Part shown: positions 20,632 through 33,370 of the stretch, in pieces
Layout of the letters: each line of letters begins with the position of its first letter
How positions within the stretch are numbered: the stretch's first letter is position 1
DNA from: Cutaneotrichosporon cavernicola
Taxonomy: Eukaryota > Basidiomycota > Tremellomycetes > Trichosporonales > Trichosporonaceae
Length of the DNA: 64,000 nucleotides
Direction of reading: 5' to 3'
Assembly: GCF_030864355.1 (NCBI RefSeq)
Contig: NC_083394.1
Coordinates: 2,232,001-2,296,000, forward strand
The notes under the pieces: generated by a model
Databases searched by the model: none
What the model was told of the DNA's origin: nothing
What the model saw: the letters and a program-made list of their open reading frames with translations, nothing else
Translations under genes and position numbers: made by a program

Positions 20632-22293
20632 GGCTCCGGGCACGGTGGGCAGTTGCCTAGTTCGGCGGCGTAGAGAAGGTGGGGAGTGAGGGCTCGGTGG
20701 GAGCGGGTCGGGCGAGGGAGAAGAGTCGCGCGAAGGGGAGAGGGAGGAGGGGATAGAAGAGGGGAGGGAGGAAGGGAGCGAGGTGGGACCGTCTGGCATG
20801 CACTGGTCGGTCGGAGGGGTTGAGAGGGTGGGAAGCTAGAGTTAGATGTGAAGAAAACAAACGCAAGAAGATGGGATGGTGCAGCGAGGGGTGGAGTGAG
20901 GGTTCGGCGCGTTCGGCTCGGGTCCGACAAGACCGTGGGGCCAGAACGTGTCACTCATCACCATGGCCTTACCCACATGGCATGTCTCACGGTAATACTC
21001 ACGTCCTCTCGTAGTGGTGTTGGGGGTTTGGATGAGGTAGTGAGCAAAGTAGATGTGTTGATGCGGAAGGTTATGTATGTGCATCGCTGTACAGGTTGTA
21101 CGTGGTGCCTTGTAGCGTCTGTCCCCAATGTGTGCCGTTCCACCGCAGCGCGTCCCGTCCTCCGCTCCGCGCTAGCCCCCTGGCCCCTGCCCCGTTGCGC
21201 CCTCTGAGCTTGGCTTTGGCTTTTGGTAGGGACTGGCCCTGGATATTATGGGTGGCGAATTGAGTTTGTGAGGGTGGACTTTTTTTTTCTTTTCATGGCC
21301 ATGCCCCAAGCTTAACGCCACCACAACCAGTTGCACCCTGTGCCTGGGCCGCGTTTCTTGTGTCGCACTTCCATGTCGCCCAAGCCACACTAATGCTACA
21401 CTGTTAAATTATTGACGCTTAGCTGAAGAGAACATAATACATGACGCAGGCCTTAATGCGTACGACTGTTGAGAAATCATGTACGTACATGGCTGATGGC
21501 GGGTAGATTAGTCGACCCGTGCGGGATCTCGATTATCAGGCAGGCTAGGCACAACTGGTGGCAGTGCCAGGTCCACGTGGGTTTCATTCCGCTGCTGCGA
21601 ACCTGTGATCGGCAAATCGGCAACCAGATGCAGATGCAACGTTGAATCAACCATACACCAGATGCCAACTCTGGCATCTACGGGAGGGAACGGACAGATT
21701 ATCGCAGCTGGTTCAACTGGGAGGCACCACTATGCCCATGTACAGCGCAGCCCTCGAGCATAGCTACCACCTCAGTTCAAAGGAGCTTCCCCTAAAGGAC
21801 CTACCCAGATCCCAGACGCGGTCGAAACCAAGTACTGTGTGAATGCTGGTTGCGCTGTCCTTCCGTCATTCGATCCGTCAGATCAGTCAGTTAGTTAATC
21901 TGTTAATCAGTCAATTTCAACGGTTGGGATCAGCGCTCTTTGGATCTGGGGATGGACGTTGGATTCATTGGAGGTTTTGTACACACGGTCCAAAGAGGGA
22001 TACATTGAACATTCCAACCCGGCCCCGGTGTAGCCCGTCTCCGCCGCTGGGACCCATCGACCGCACTTGCCCCCCCACCCTGCGTCCGATGAGCGCGCGA
22101 CGCCCGAAACAAGCGCCACGCAAAGCCCCGCGCGCCCTGCACACGCCCGCTCATCCGCACGTGCCACATGACCGCACGTCCCATCCCTCGGTTCGCTCGC
22201 TGACCCCCAACCCTCTCATCTTCCTCCCCCGCCGTGCGTCGTCTTTGACCAACACGACCAGGATACAACAGAGCAAGGCAGAGCGCAAAAGCA
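20632..22293. other. Intergenic, nothing recognised
   Basis: Upstream region of the GDA1-type gene, with a T-rich run near 21281-21296. No convincing coding exon was seen. Confidence 0.45.
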
Positions 22294-22386
22294 GCCCCGG
22301 ACGGGGATTGAACCCGCGCCTCTAATGTGACATGGCCTCTCACAGGACGTGTAAGAATAGTGACCTAACCTCTGGTCGACCGGGGC
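22294..22386 (-). tRNA. tRNA gene with short intron; isotype uncertain (possibly Val, TAC)
   Basis: The ends GCCCCGG/CCGGGGC pair perfectly. A D-arm GACC...GGTC and a T-arm GCGGG-TTCAATC-CCCGT are present, and the box B GGTTCAATCCC is canonical. It is 93 nt long, which implies about 21 nt of intron. The region after the anticodon loop can form a TGTGA/TCACA hairpin, as expected of a tRNA intron. With standard numbering the loop is CTTACAC, giving anticodon TAC (Val), but the anticodon stem then has a T-T mismatch. The isotype is therefore tentative. Confidence 0.7.
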
Positions 22387-22947
22387 GCGTTATGGTGATG
22401 GACGTTACGAAGAGGCGTTGAGCCTACAGGTCACCACTGCGCTTCCTTACACAGCTCCTTGCTGCATACTTCGCAGTCCCTCCCTCCATCGAAAGGTCAA
22501 CGTAGCTTGAGCATGTTGAGCATACCTCTTCATCTAGTGCTGAGGACTACAGGTTGACGGCATGTTGGTTTGAATTGGAGGGCTCAGCGGAACGCCGCGC
22601 TCGGCAGTCAACCCGATGAGTACGGGGTGAGGCTGGGGAGGTGCAACACAATGCTGGCTGGTATGAGTGGACGGAAGGTGGCGAGGGTTGAGAGGGGAGA
22701 TTCAACAGTTGAGAAGAGCATAAGAGCAGAGGAGAGATTGGAGAGACAAGTTGAAACCCATTCACGATTCACAGATCCGCAGTCTGCGCCCCACGGCCAT
22801 CTGATCAGGGTATGACGCGTCGGTTAAGACATCGCGACTACCTTGCGTCACCTCCACCCCAGGCTTCCACCTCCACCCCATCGAACCAGACCACCCAAGC
22901 TTTCCTCAACAACCTTCCTCGCAGTCGGGAGCAGTAGCCAAAAGCGT
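22387..22947. other. Spacer between two tRNA-like genes
   Basis: No gene or repeat recognised. Confidence 0.45.
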
Positions 22948-23042
22948 GCCCCGTGTCGGGATTGAACCGACGCCCTTCGGAGTGCTCGTCACCTCGCGGT
23001 GGACGTTTAAGACCGACGACCTAACCACTAGTCGAACGGGGC
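22948..23042 (-). tRNA. tRNA gene with short intron; isotype uncertain
   Basis: Acceptor GCCCCGT/ACGGGGC, D-arm GACT...GGTC, T-arm GTCGG-TTCAATC-CCGAC and box B GGTTCAATCCC are all intact. It is 95 nt long, implying an intron of about 22 nt that contains an ACC-GCGA-GGT hairpin. Standard numbering gives a CTTAAAC loop and anticodon TAA, but leucine tRNAs normally have a long variable arm and none is evident. The register, or the intron edges, may therefore differ. It shares its overall plan and the loop sequence CTTANACGTCC with the tRNA at 22294-22386, suggesting that the two are related. Confidence 0.68.
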
Positions 23043-23604
23043 GGGTGATGGTCCGTGCGCTCACGACCTTTTCGGCGTGCGCTCGTCCTCATCCACGTCA
23101 CCAAGGCTCACATGGTCTAGCTGGCTTGATTTACAGGCCCTAATTGCCTAGCTTGACCCACCAGCTGCCACCGTGCCACTAGGCCACCAGGCCCTACTCG
23201 TCCATGATGATCAGCGGAACTCACAAAACCAGGCCGCGTCCGCCGATGCTTGCTGCGCACATGATCTCTCCGCAACCCGCCGTACCGCCGTTCGCACCAC
23301 ATCTTCCGCACGCTCCGTCTCCGCACCTCGTCCGTATCTTGTTCGCAATTCGTAATGCTTCGTGTCGTGTTGGATGCGAAAACCATCTTTTCCAGCCTCC
23401 GGACCCGTGGCACCAAGGCTGGACCACCTCCACCTCACATTTATCTAGCCAATTTATTTATAATTGATCCTAATCTACGCCACCCAAGCGAGCCCAAGGT
23501 TGTGGTTGTGGTTGTGCATTCCAAGTCGATCAGTCGCGACTACCACAACCACACCCACCTCTTGCCGCGACCACCACCGTGATCGCCAACACTTCGGACA
23601 GATT
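23043..23604. other. Upstream region of THO2
   Basis: Between the second tRNA and the THO2 start; presumably the THO2 promoter and 5' leader. No gene seen. Confidence 0.45.
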
Positions 23605-26600
23605 ATGAGTGAACGGCCGGCGGGCGACGACGCAATGGCGACTGGCGCCATCGAGGCGTTGCTCAACGGCACCGGCACCCCAACTTCACTGTATGTCCCA
23701 CCTCCATCACTCCCAAGCCTCCATTGTTAGTCTGTTGGCCATTGTCTCGCTGCAAAGCACCTCCGCTTTAACGCTTTAAAATCAATTTGAACGCACATTC
23801 TCTGTTCATCCACTCCACCATGCTCACACCAAGCTCCTCTGCCATCGTTGCGCTCGCCGCCGAGCACTCCAAGACGATCGAGCTCGCGCATACCCTCTTC
23901 ACCCTCATCACCTCCACCCTCTCCGCGGATGCGATTGTTGCCGTCCTCAAGGAGACGCTCGAAAGCTTAGGTGGTGACGAGGAGAGGTTAGAGGCCCTCG
24001 CTACTGCCATCCTCGAGACGGTCGATGCGATCAAGGTAGTCGGCGACGACGTCGAGGACCTCGTCAAGAATGATGCGGGCTGCGTCAACACCGAGAGCGC
24101 CGAGAAAGCGTCGACTGTCGTCAACAGCCTTGTCGTGAGTTCTAAATAATGTACACAGCTGACAGCAGCAAAATGGCGCGCTCCCTCAACACCTCGCCAA
24201 CCTCATCCTCGCCCCAGCCAATCTCGTTCCCCTCCGCCTCCATCCCACGCCGCGCAATGTCGACATGTTCCGCCGCGGCCTGGCGCGGTTAAACACGAGC
24301 GTACACTACAAGCAGCACACTAGCAACTTACTGCGCGAGAACAGCGAGGGCTGGTCCCGCCTCATTGTGCTCCTCACCGGCCCAGTCGCACTTTACGATG
24401 AGCCAGAGAGCGACGAGGAGCGCGTGTTGCGCGCCAAGCGAGTTTGGACGAGTGTGCGCGAGCTTGTAGGATTCTTTTCCCTCGCCCCGGTCCGCGTGTA
24501 CGACCTTATCCTCGAGGTCGCTTCGTGTCATGTCGAGAAGCACTGGCGCTTCTTACTCGACCTTCTCCGCCAAGCAGGCCTCGGGCCAGAAGAATCACCT
24601 GCACCGCGCCTGGACGAGGATACCGCTGCGCAGGTCCAACGCATCGCGCACGTGCTGGACGTAAATCCCGACGACGACACGATGATCGCACGTGTGCTTG
24701 CGTTCCGTTTCCGCTGGTACCGGAGGAAGAAGATCGGTGGAGTCCCCGTTTCGTACATGTTCCTCACGGCGCTTCTCATCAAGTACGGTTTCGCTAAGCC
24801 TGGTCACCTCCTCCCAGCCTTGAGCCCGAACGACGAGCAGATGGACAAGATCAATAAGCGCTTCGGGGACGCCATGCGCTCAAAGTCGAACGCCAGGAAC
24901 GCGCTCACCGACACAGTGCTCGTCGACGACACTCTGCCAGATGCTGGCGCTGCGACCCCAGGTGCTCCGGTCGAGGACCAGGAGAAGACCGATGAGACTG
25001 AGCAGAAGATCGAGCTCCTGCAGGCGCTCCTTGCCATTGGCGAGTCCACTTTCTCTATTTACCTGCTCGCGTTGTACCCATGGGTCATCAGCGCCTATCC
25101 CGCCATCGCCGACGTCATTATCCGCAACCTCAGGCTTTCGATCGGCGACTTGTATACCCGCACGGTGGTGCTGTCCGGCGTTGGCGACAATGTTGATCTC
25201 GTCTCGCACAACCCAGATGTTGTCCTCACAACGCTTTGCCCAACCCCACCATCAACCCTGTCTACCGAGTGGCTCTTTTTCTACGACAAGTGGATGGACG
25301 GTATCGAGGTCTGGACAGAGGTTGAGCACGTCTACACCAAAGGCGAGCGGTGGTTCGCGCTCCTCAGGGGCTTGGGTGGGCGCGACAGCGAGCTCATGGT
25401 CTGTGTCTGCCGCATCATTTCCACCCAGTTCCGTCAACTGCGCCTCGCCAAGATTCAGGAGAAGGGCTTTGATATCACGCACCGCACCCACGACCAGAGG
25501 GCTCAACTGTTCATCACAGCTAAAGAGCTCTCTCCGTGGCGCGGTCTCATTCGCAACACGATTCTGCCCGCTCTCAACATCTCTGAATTCGCCAGCGCGC
25601 CGTTTGCTTTGGAGGTGCACGAGATCTTCGCTCATTTCGACTGGCCGACGACCACTAACCTCTTCGGGGAGTGGCGCGACTCGACCACCAACACCCGCGA
25701 GCGAAACGCCCTGCTGCCGGCAGCTCACGCCGCCAACCAGGCTGCCCGTGACGTCAAGATGGAGCTGCAGCGCGTCACTGCCAGTAGCTCTGCTCCTGGC
25801 CAGTCGACGGTCGGCGCCACCGCCGACCGCGGACCGGCTCGCGCCCTCGCCAAGCACGGCCACGGCAATCCATTCGCGCTGTGGACTCGTGGCAACGGTC
25901 AGGTCATGTCGTACGGTATTGTCGGCAACATTGGCGAGTTCTTCATGGAGGTCGCGCGTTATTCTGGCCCCTTGAGCAAGGAAGTCGCGGTCTTCACCTG
26001 GGTCGACATGCTCGCGTCCATCAAGGAGAACGCTGGGGATAGCAACGAGTCGAGGTTTCTCAAGGCCCGCAACATCGAGAACCTGTCGACCTTTGTTGGT
26101 ATCATCAACCGCCAGTTCAACTTCCCTCTTGAGCCCATCTTGAACCTCATTGCGAGCGGCATCAAGAATCACGAGTGGTTCGTCCTCCCCCTGGTCGAGA
26201 AATTCCTCACAGGAATGACTGGCGAGGATATTGTCGAGAACCATGCCATCTCCACTGCGCAGCTCAAGAACTACGCCACCGGTCCCGAGATGACCCGCGA
26301 GTCGTTCTACGTGTCGGAGAACACATGCAGCGAGGACCGCAAGCCTGTCCGTTCCAAAGACCTCATCCAGTTCTCCAAGAAGAGTTCGACCCGCCTTGTA
26401 AAGGCTCTCGCGGACACACGCTTGGCCGTGCCCATCCTTGTCGGTCTCGGCCGTCTTGCTACAGAGACGCTTCTCTACGAGCCCGGTCGCCCGATCAAGG
26501 CGATGAGCGACCAGAAGGATGCGACGCGTGATGTGTTCTCGCTCTGGTGCGGCTTCGTCGCCGACAAGCTTGCAGACCTTGGCTGCGCAGACCAGATCCC

Positions 26601-29600
26601 AAGCCTCAGGGAATTGCAGGGTGACGGCAACATCGACGAGCAGATGTGCTGGGCCATTCTCCGGCCCAAGCTCCGCGCAGCTCTAGCCAAAGAGCGGCTC
26701 GAGAATGGCCACGCAAACGGTATCGACATGGTCGTGGACGACCCGAACGGTGGATGGTGGCCCGCGGCCCTCAATGAAACGGTGCAGCACGCTGCCTCGT
26801 TTCTCGACCCAGGCGCTCGGATCCGGCTTGGCCCTGGCTTCCTCGTGCGTTTCAACTCTATGCGCATCTCGGACATTGCCTTCAACGAGGAGGCGTACAC
26901 GGGGGCACTCAGCAACATCGCAAAGGTCATCCGGCAGCTGGAATCCCTTGTTGCGACCGGCAAGAACACGAAGAACTCGCAGCAAGAGTTGGACCGCCTC
27001 AAGCGCCGCAACGCTGACCTCGAGGCCGAGAAAGCGAGCCAGAAGCTGCAGGTTGAACGCATTCGGACTGTCCTCAAGGACGAGAGCCAGCACTGGTTCG
27101 CGAAGTGCATCGAAATGGGGCAAGACGGCGCTTTACCCAACCTCCTCCATGACTATTGCTTCTATCTCCGTGCGACGCAGACGCCGGCCGACGCCATCTT
27201 TGTTGCACGCTTTATCCGCCTGCTACATGATCTTGATACACCCGGCTTCTCCACTATCCATGGCTACAACTTGGTGAGTTAGGAGGATCATACGGCCACT
27301 GACACCAGTTCTTCAAGGACAGCATGGCGTCGAAGCTTTACGAGAGTACAGAGTCGGAGGCGCGCAATCTGGGCCGCGCACTCTTACTCATGCTTGAGGA
27401 CCTCCATCCGTGGCACCAGAGTCAGGACAAGTACAAGACCGAGGCCCTCGGCATGACACAAAACGCCGAGGGTGCGGCTGTGTACTCGAAGCATGGCATG
27501 TTCTACCGGGTCAAGCCCGGTCAGCCGAAGCGCCCAATGATCTACGACGGCTTCCGGGACCAGTTCGCCAAGATGCACGCGGGGCTCACCAACGCCCTTC
27601 TCACGTGTTGGTCGTCGGACGACATGTTCTACGCCCCAAAGAACGCCCTCCAGATCGCCCTGCAGGTCCTTCCCTTCTTCCCGATGATCGAAGAACACGC
27701 AGTCAAGATTGAGAAGGCCGTCAACGGCCTGTTGCAGAAGACGGATGGGTCGATTACTCCCGACATGAAGCCTGCGCTCAACTCGTACAAGTCGCAGCTG
27801 GCGAGGAGGAGGAAGGAGCGACCTTGTATCACGGAGGCCGACTTCTCACCCGTAAGTTGCATGTCCGAACTGTGCTGACAGCAGGCTGGCAAGAGGAAGA
27901 AGGAGGTGCAGGCCAAGGCGGCTGCCGAAGCCCGCGCCAAGGCTGAAGAAGAGGAGCGCATCAAGAAGGAGGAGGCGCAGGCCAAGGCGGGAGAGGAGTC
28001 CCCGTCGAAAGCTGAGCGCGACGCCGCCGACGCCAAGATGGAGGTGGACCCGTCTGCCGACGCGAAGCCTGAGACGAAGGCCGCAGTGACACCCCTGACA
28101 TCGACGCCGTCCTCAGGCTCCGACGCCAAGGCCCTCCGCGCAAAGCTCGAGCTAGCACGCGAAGCGAAGAAGGCGGCGGCTGCCAGCGCCGGCGCTGAGG
28201 CCTCGACGTCGCCTCAACCTCAGTCCCAGGCTGGCCCGTCTGCTCCTACCGACCGGACCATGGCTCCGCCACCAGAGCCGTCGATCGAGGACGCGCGCGC
28301 CGCAGCCCGTGCCCGCAGATTCGGTGCCTTGGCACCCAGCGCCAGCTCGGCACCTGGAACACCTCGCAATGAGAGCCGCGCGTCCACACCGCGTGCCACT
28401 ACACCGCCGGGCCGCACTCGTGCTGGTACCGACGACAGCCGCGTTTCGGAGCGGTCGCGCCGTCAGGAGGACCGCGACAGGAGGGATAGGGATAGGGGCC
28501 GGGATGGATCCAACCGCGACCGCCGGGATCGTGGTGGCCGTGAGCGTGAGGGGAGGCGTGAGGAGAGGGAAGACCGTACCCCGCGCGACGGACATGAGCC
28601 TCGCGACAGGGACCGCCGCCTAGAGCCGCGCGACGAGCCCATGCGCGACTCGCGCGGGAGGGAAGAGCGATACCGCGAGGAGCACCGGCCGGACGAGCGG
28701 CCGCGTGCCCGCTCGAGGGACGAGGGGCACCGCGACGGGAGGGATAAGGACAGTCGAGACGGGCGCGATGGACGCGAGCGCGACCGCCGACGCGACGAGA
28801 GGCCCTCTGAGAACGCTGGCCCGGCTCCAATCGAGGAAACCCGTGCTGAGGGGCCCCGCGAATCACGCGACGCACGTTCGCCCCATCGTCCCGTCTCGCG
28901 CAACGAGGATCGGCCTCCTCAGCGCCCGACCTCTCGCAATGAAGACCGCCCTATGCCTCGCAATGAGAGACGGCCTGACGACCGGGACCTCCGTGGCGGG
29001 CGAGACCGACGTGACGCACGTGACACGCAGCCCGGCCCGAACCAACTCTCGCCTCTTCCCCGTGATGTACCGCCTCACCGGGACGACCGGCGTGGCGGCA
29101 TGCGCAGCCCGCAGCGCTTCGACGAGCGCCGCGAGCGCCGTGACGACCGGAGGCCTGAGAGGGATGAGCGGAGGGGCGACGACCGGCGCCGGAGGGACGA
29201 GCCTCGTCGTGACGAACCTCCTCGCCGTGACGAACACCCTCAGCCTCGTGAGAGGGATGGAGACCGGACACCGCACGGAGGCCGCGACACGCCTAAGGAG
29301 TCAAGGGAGCCGCCGACTGGGCCATCAGGCAGCCGCTCGCCACGGAAGGACGACCGCTCCGTCGGCAACCGTTCGCCTAGGAAGGACGATGCACCACGCT
29401 CCGGCTTGCTTTCGCACGACGCCCACCCGCGTCCTGAGCGTTTTGCTCCGCCCGCCCGTGCGTCTCCGTCACGTCAGCTTGAGCCCGCGCAACCTGCTGG
29501 CCAGCCACAGCCGCCTGCTCGTGGGCGTCGCGACCCACCAACCGGGCCCTCTGGATTGCCAAGCCGGCCGCGCGATATGCCGGAGAGGGGGAGGCGGCCT

Positions 29601-30090
29601 GATGCGCCGTCCGCGGAACTGAACCGCTCGCCAACCAGGCCTGATGCGCCTCTGCCAGCTCCGCCCGCTCGGGAACCTCCTGCGCCTCGCCAGCCCCAGC
29701 CAGGCCGTGATCCTCTTCCGCCCCGTCCTCGCGAACCGAGACGTAACCTTTCGGACCGTGGTCACGATCAGGGTGGGCGCGGGCAGAGAGAACTGATACC
29801 GCCCACAGCAGCTGGCGGGTCGCTGATGGCTCGCATGGGTTTAACGTCTGCGCCGGTGCCCAAGCCGGAGAAGGATAGCCGCAAGCGGCCTTTAGATAGT
29901 GAGTATCTCTCTCGGCATCTCCCACCCCCTTGCCTCTCTCACAGGGCACAGCTGACACCAAGCGGAAGGCGCCCCGAGCTCACGCGAGGGCTCTCCGGGA
30001 GGCAAGCGGAGAGCGCGTGGCAGCCGTGACCGCCAAGGAGGCGGTAACCGGCTGTTCAGTGGCGCGATGCAGGCGGCGAGTAAGAAGTAG
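23605..30090 (+). CDS. THO2: THO complex subunit 2
   Basis: Six exons, 23605..23690, 23834..24134, 24169..27273, 27309..27851, 27885..29898, 29963..30090, 2058 aa. It has the features of THO2/THOC2, the large scaffold of the THO/TREX complex that couples transcription to mRNA export in the nucleus. These include the alpha-solenoid segment with GNPFALW...MSYGIVGNI and PLSKEVAVFTWVDMLASI, then LADTRLAVPILVGL. A coiled-coil (~1012-1065) is followed by FVARFIRLLHDLDTPGFSTIHGYN, ESTESEARNLGRALLLML, and NALQIALQVLPFFPMIEEH. From residue ~1346 a Lys/Glu/Ala-rich segment leads into a very long Arg/Asp/Glu/Pro tail (~1530-1900), probably RNA-binding and disordered. The last intron ends GCTGACACCAAG and splices into a tail ending AASKK. 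Introns are 143, 34, 35, 33 and 64 nt. Confidence 0.92.
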
Positions 30091-30871
30091 CAGCATAATT
30101 GCCTATCATGTAGCTCCATGTCTTGACTTTTGTTATCTGAGGCTTCAATGTGGAACACGTGATGAATGACGTGTAGGTGATATGAATAGGTTAGTCCAAC
30201 TCCCTTGGTTTCGTGCCTAATTAACCCTGAAAGTGGGTTTGAGGTGCCAGTGGTGTGAGCTGTGCTCCGCAGAGGCCCATCGTCGTCGTGTTAACTTGTC
30301 CTGTTCCTCCTCATCATCCCATTACATCTCATCTTATCTCATCTTCTACTCCACCCTCGCGTCACATTCAGCTCCTCATAGAGCCGCGTCCTCCACCACG
30401 CTCAGCGCGACGCGCGTGACTGCGACTTATCCTTGACCTCCGCCTCAGCAGCTCCATCCATCGCCCATCGCCCACCTCGCCGGAGTTTCAGGACGACCAC
30501 GCGCGTCGACGCGCCACGGGAATGTAAGTGTGCGTTGCCTGTCCCACGCGGGTCCCGTCTCGCAGTTGTGACCTTTCACGCTCTCATCTCTACACCAGGC
30601 GTCATCATACACTTGTGATCTACATCGTCGCGCGCCATCCCTCCTGTTCTTCCGGGTCTGGCTATCTCGGAGTTGACCTGCATGCTGACGCTATCTCCAA
30701 TACTCCTCGTAAACCGCCACGTTACACGCTCATATCGGTCCTCGCGCTCTCCATACACGCACACTCGCTTGGCTTGTCTCCTCTCGGTCTCTCAACCGCT
30801 ATCTGGTCGCGTGTCTTGTCCATTCTTGGTCGCTCGTCTTACCCCCCTCGCCTTCTCATTCCCTCACGCAG
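30091..30871. other. THO2-KNR4 intergenic region
   Basis: Pyrimidine-rich stretches typical of basidiomycete 5' leaders lie upstream of 30872. No gene recognised. Confidence 0.5.
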
Positions 30872-33370
30872 ATGTCCTTCTTCCAATCCCTCTCGTCCAT
30901 GTTTGGGCGCGCGCCGCCGCGCCCTGCATCGCAGGACTCGTTCCAGCTCCCCACGACCCAGTACACACAGGGCTTGAATCCCTCAGGCGCTGGCGTGAGT
31001 TTCCCCATCGGATAACGCTCATGCAGCCCGACTCGACGCCGGGGCCAAGCCGGCGCACGAGCTTTCAGCCGCAGGCCGGCCAGTATCCACAAAAGTCGGC
31101 ACAGCAGTGAGTTTGTCCTCTTCCTCTTCGTCTTCCTCTTCCTCTTCGTCGTCGTCCTGTTCTCAATATCCTACCACCATCACGTCCTATCTTCCCACCT
31201 CCTCATATCCCACACAACGCGCCACGGGCTAAGACTCCCTCACTCGCCGCTGACGCACAGACACCCGCCTTTGTCCCACACCTTTCACCGCTTGCGCAAT
31301 GCTCTCGTTGATGACTTCCCCGAACTTATCGACTCACTCAACGGTCCAGTATCCCAAGCGGTCATTGCCGGCATCGAGCAGGAGCTCGGAGGGCCGCTCC
31401 CCCAAGCTGTGCGCGAGTACTTCCTTGTTACGGACGGGCAGGACCTCGAAGTGAACGGCGTCGGCCTCTTCTACGGGCTTTATCTTCTTCCTCTCGACGA
31501 GGTCATGAGAGAATGGCACTTCTGGCGCCAGGCTGAGGCCGACCCATCTACCGGCAGCAACCCGGCCATCCTCGCGACCATGGCGTCCATACCTCCGCAG
31601 TGGGTCAAGAGCCTCTACGCGTGCAAGGGTTGGCTTCCTTTGCTGTCGGACAGGTCGGGCAACTACGTTGGCGTCGACCTCGACCCTGGGCCACAGGGCC
31701 AGTGGGGCCAGGCGATCATTTTTGGCCGCGACTTTGACCGCAAGTGCGTCTTGTGGCGCGGCGAGGGCGAGTCCGGGTGGGCCAAGTGGGTCTCCAGCAT
31801 TGTCGAGGAGTTTGAGAGCCACGAGGGCTGGGAGGTCGACAAGACGTCGGACGACGAGGAGGAGATCGGCTACAGCTCATACTCTGGCGCCAACATGTAC
31901 GGCGACCGCGGCCACAGTATGCGTCTCGCCGGCGAGTACAAGGGTTGGAACGTGCTCGAGGCGTGGTGGGACAAGAGTGTGCGCAAGTGGGAGGGCTTGG
32001 GCCTTGGTATGGACGTCACCGAAATTGAGCGCGGCCTCGCAGAGGCTCGGCGCCTTCAAGACGAGTCATCAAAGGGCAAGGGCAAGGAGTCGGCACGCAA
32101 CAGCGTCGAGGTTGCTGGTATCCGTGCCAACCAGCGGACGGCCGATGACGAGATTCCTATGCTCACAGAGGTCGCTGCGTCGCCCGAACATTCGCCGGCT
32201 ATCCCGCAAGAGGGTGATGACAGCCAGACTCTCCTCCCACATGCTTCCCGCGAAGTTTCTGCCATCCCTCGCATACTTCATCCTAAGGGCACGCCTTCAC
32301 GGATGAAGACGACTAACCACCCGCTGGAGTCGCCGACACCAGGGTCGCCGACACCCAGCGGCACATCCAACCAGGGCACCGACTACCTTGTGCCGCCATC
32401 CCACCGCTCGTCTTCGAACCGCCAGCAGCAGCGCCGGTCGCGTCCTCCACCTCCCGCAGCGGTCCTAGACCTGCCGACCCGAGCCGACGTGCAGGCCGCG
32501 CAGGCCGTGGCCAACGCCGAGGCGCGCGGTATGCGCGGTGGATGGGTCATGAGCCTGGACGCGAGCAGCGGCGTGACAAACCGACGAAAGACACACAACA
32601 TTTCGCCCTCTCTCGACGCCGAGATGGTCGACATTGACCTCGAGGGTGGGCGAATGGAGGGATTTGGCACGCCGCCCATGAGCGCGATCGAGGAGGAGAA
32701 ACAGTCGCATGAGGACAAACTGAGCATGGCTCCCATAGAGCAGCGCCGCGACACGCGCTCGCCCTCGCTCCTTGGCATGTCGCGCACGCCGTCTCCATTT
32801 GCGCCACAATCGACTCCTCCGCAGACGCGACCGCCGTCACGTCCAGGCTCGAACGCGAACTCTCCACCCCAGCCGCAACGCCAAGGCTCGGGCTCACAGC
32901 GGTTGCCGTCGTCGTCGTCGTCGTCCGAGGCCCATGGCCGTGGGCCGGCACTCGTGTCGCCCATTGCGACGCCCCCTCTTCGCACGCCTTCTCCGTCGGG
33001 ACTCCCGCCCGACCTGGCAGCCGTGGCCGAGGCGGCAATCCGCCGTCCCGAGCCCGTGGTGGGTTACAGGTCAGTTTCGCCCGTTCCCGACGGCGATTGG
33101 CTTGAGCACGAGGTGATCAGAGGCGTCAGCGACCGGCGGCGCTCATCGACGACTCCGATTCCAAGTGGTGTCGCGACCCCGAGTAGAGGAGACAGCACGA
33201 TGTCGGTGGACAGCGAGGGTGCTCTGTTGGGTGACAAGGCAGAGAGCCAGAATCGGGGGTCGACCATGTCTCATCCACCGAATGGGCACGCAGCGACACC
33301 GACGACGACGACGTTCCCGAAGCGCAAGTCGGACATTGCCGAGGTCCTCGAGGAAGTCAGCCTCGGATAG
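30872..33370 (+). CDS. KNR4: KNR4/SMI1-type cell-wall regulator
   Basis: Three exons, 30872..30994, 31027..31106, 31261..33370, 770 aa. A 41-residue first exon starts MSFFQSLSSMFG. The SMI1/KNR4 domain spans ~86-240 and includes PLPQAVREYFLVTDGQDLEVNGVGLFYGLYLLPLDEV, WLPLLSDRSGNYVGVDLDPGP and IFGRDFDRKCVLW. The remaining ~500 residues are Ser/Pro/Arg-rich and look disordered, with many SP/TP sites. In budding yeast KNR4 links the cell-integrity MAP kinase Slt2 and calcineurin to cell-wall synthesis and is itself largely unstructured outside this domain, which fits the layout. Introns are 32 and 154 nt; the second follows a CA dinucleotide (phase 2) and ends GCTGACGCACAG. Confidence 0.92.

Noticed and set aside
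28705..29622. 305-codon open frame overlapping the THO2 tail in another frame
   Set aside because: It arises from the repetitive Arg/Asp/Glu codons of THO2. It has no domain, and the THO2 frame continues with valid splice sites.
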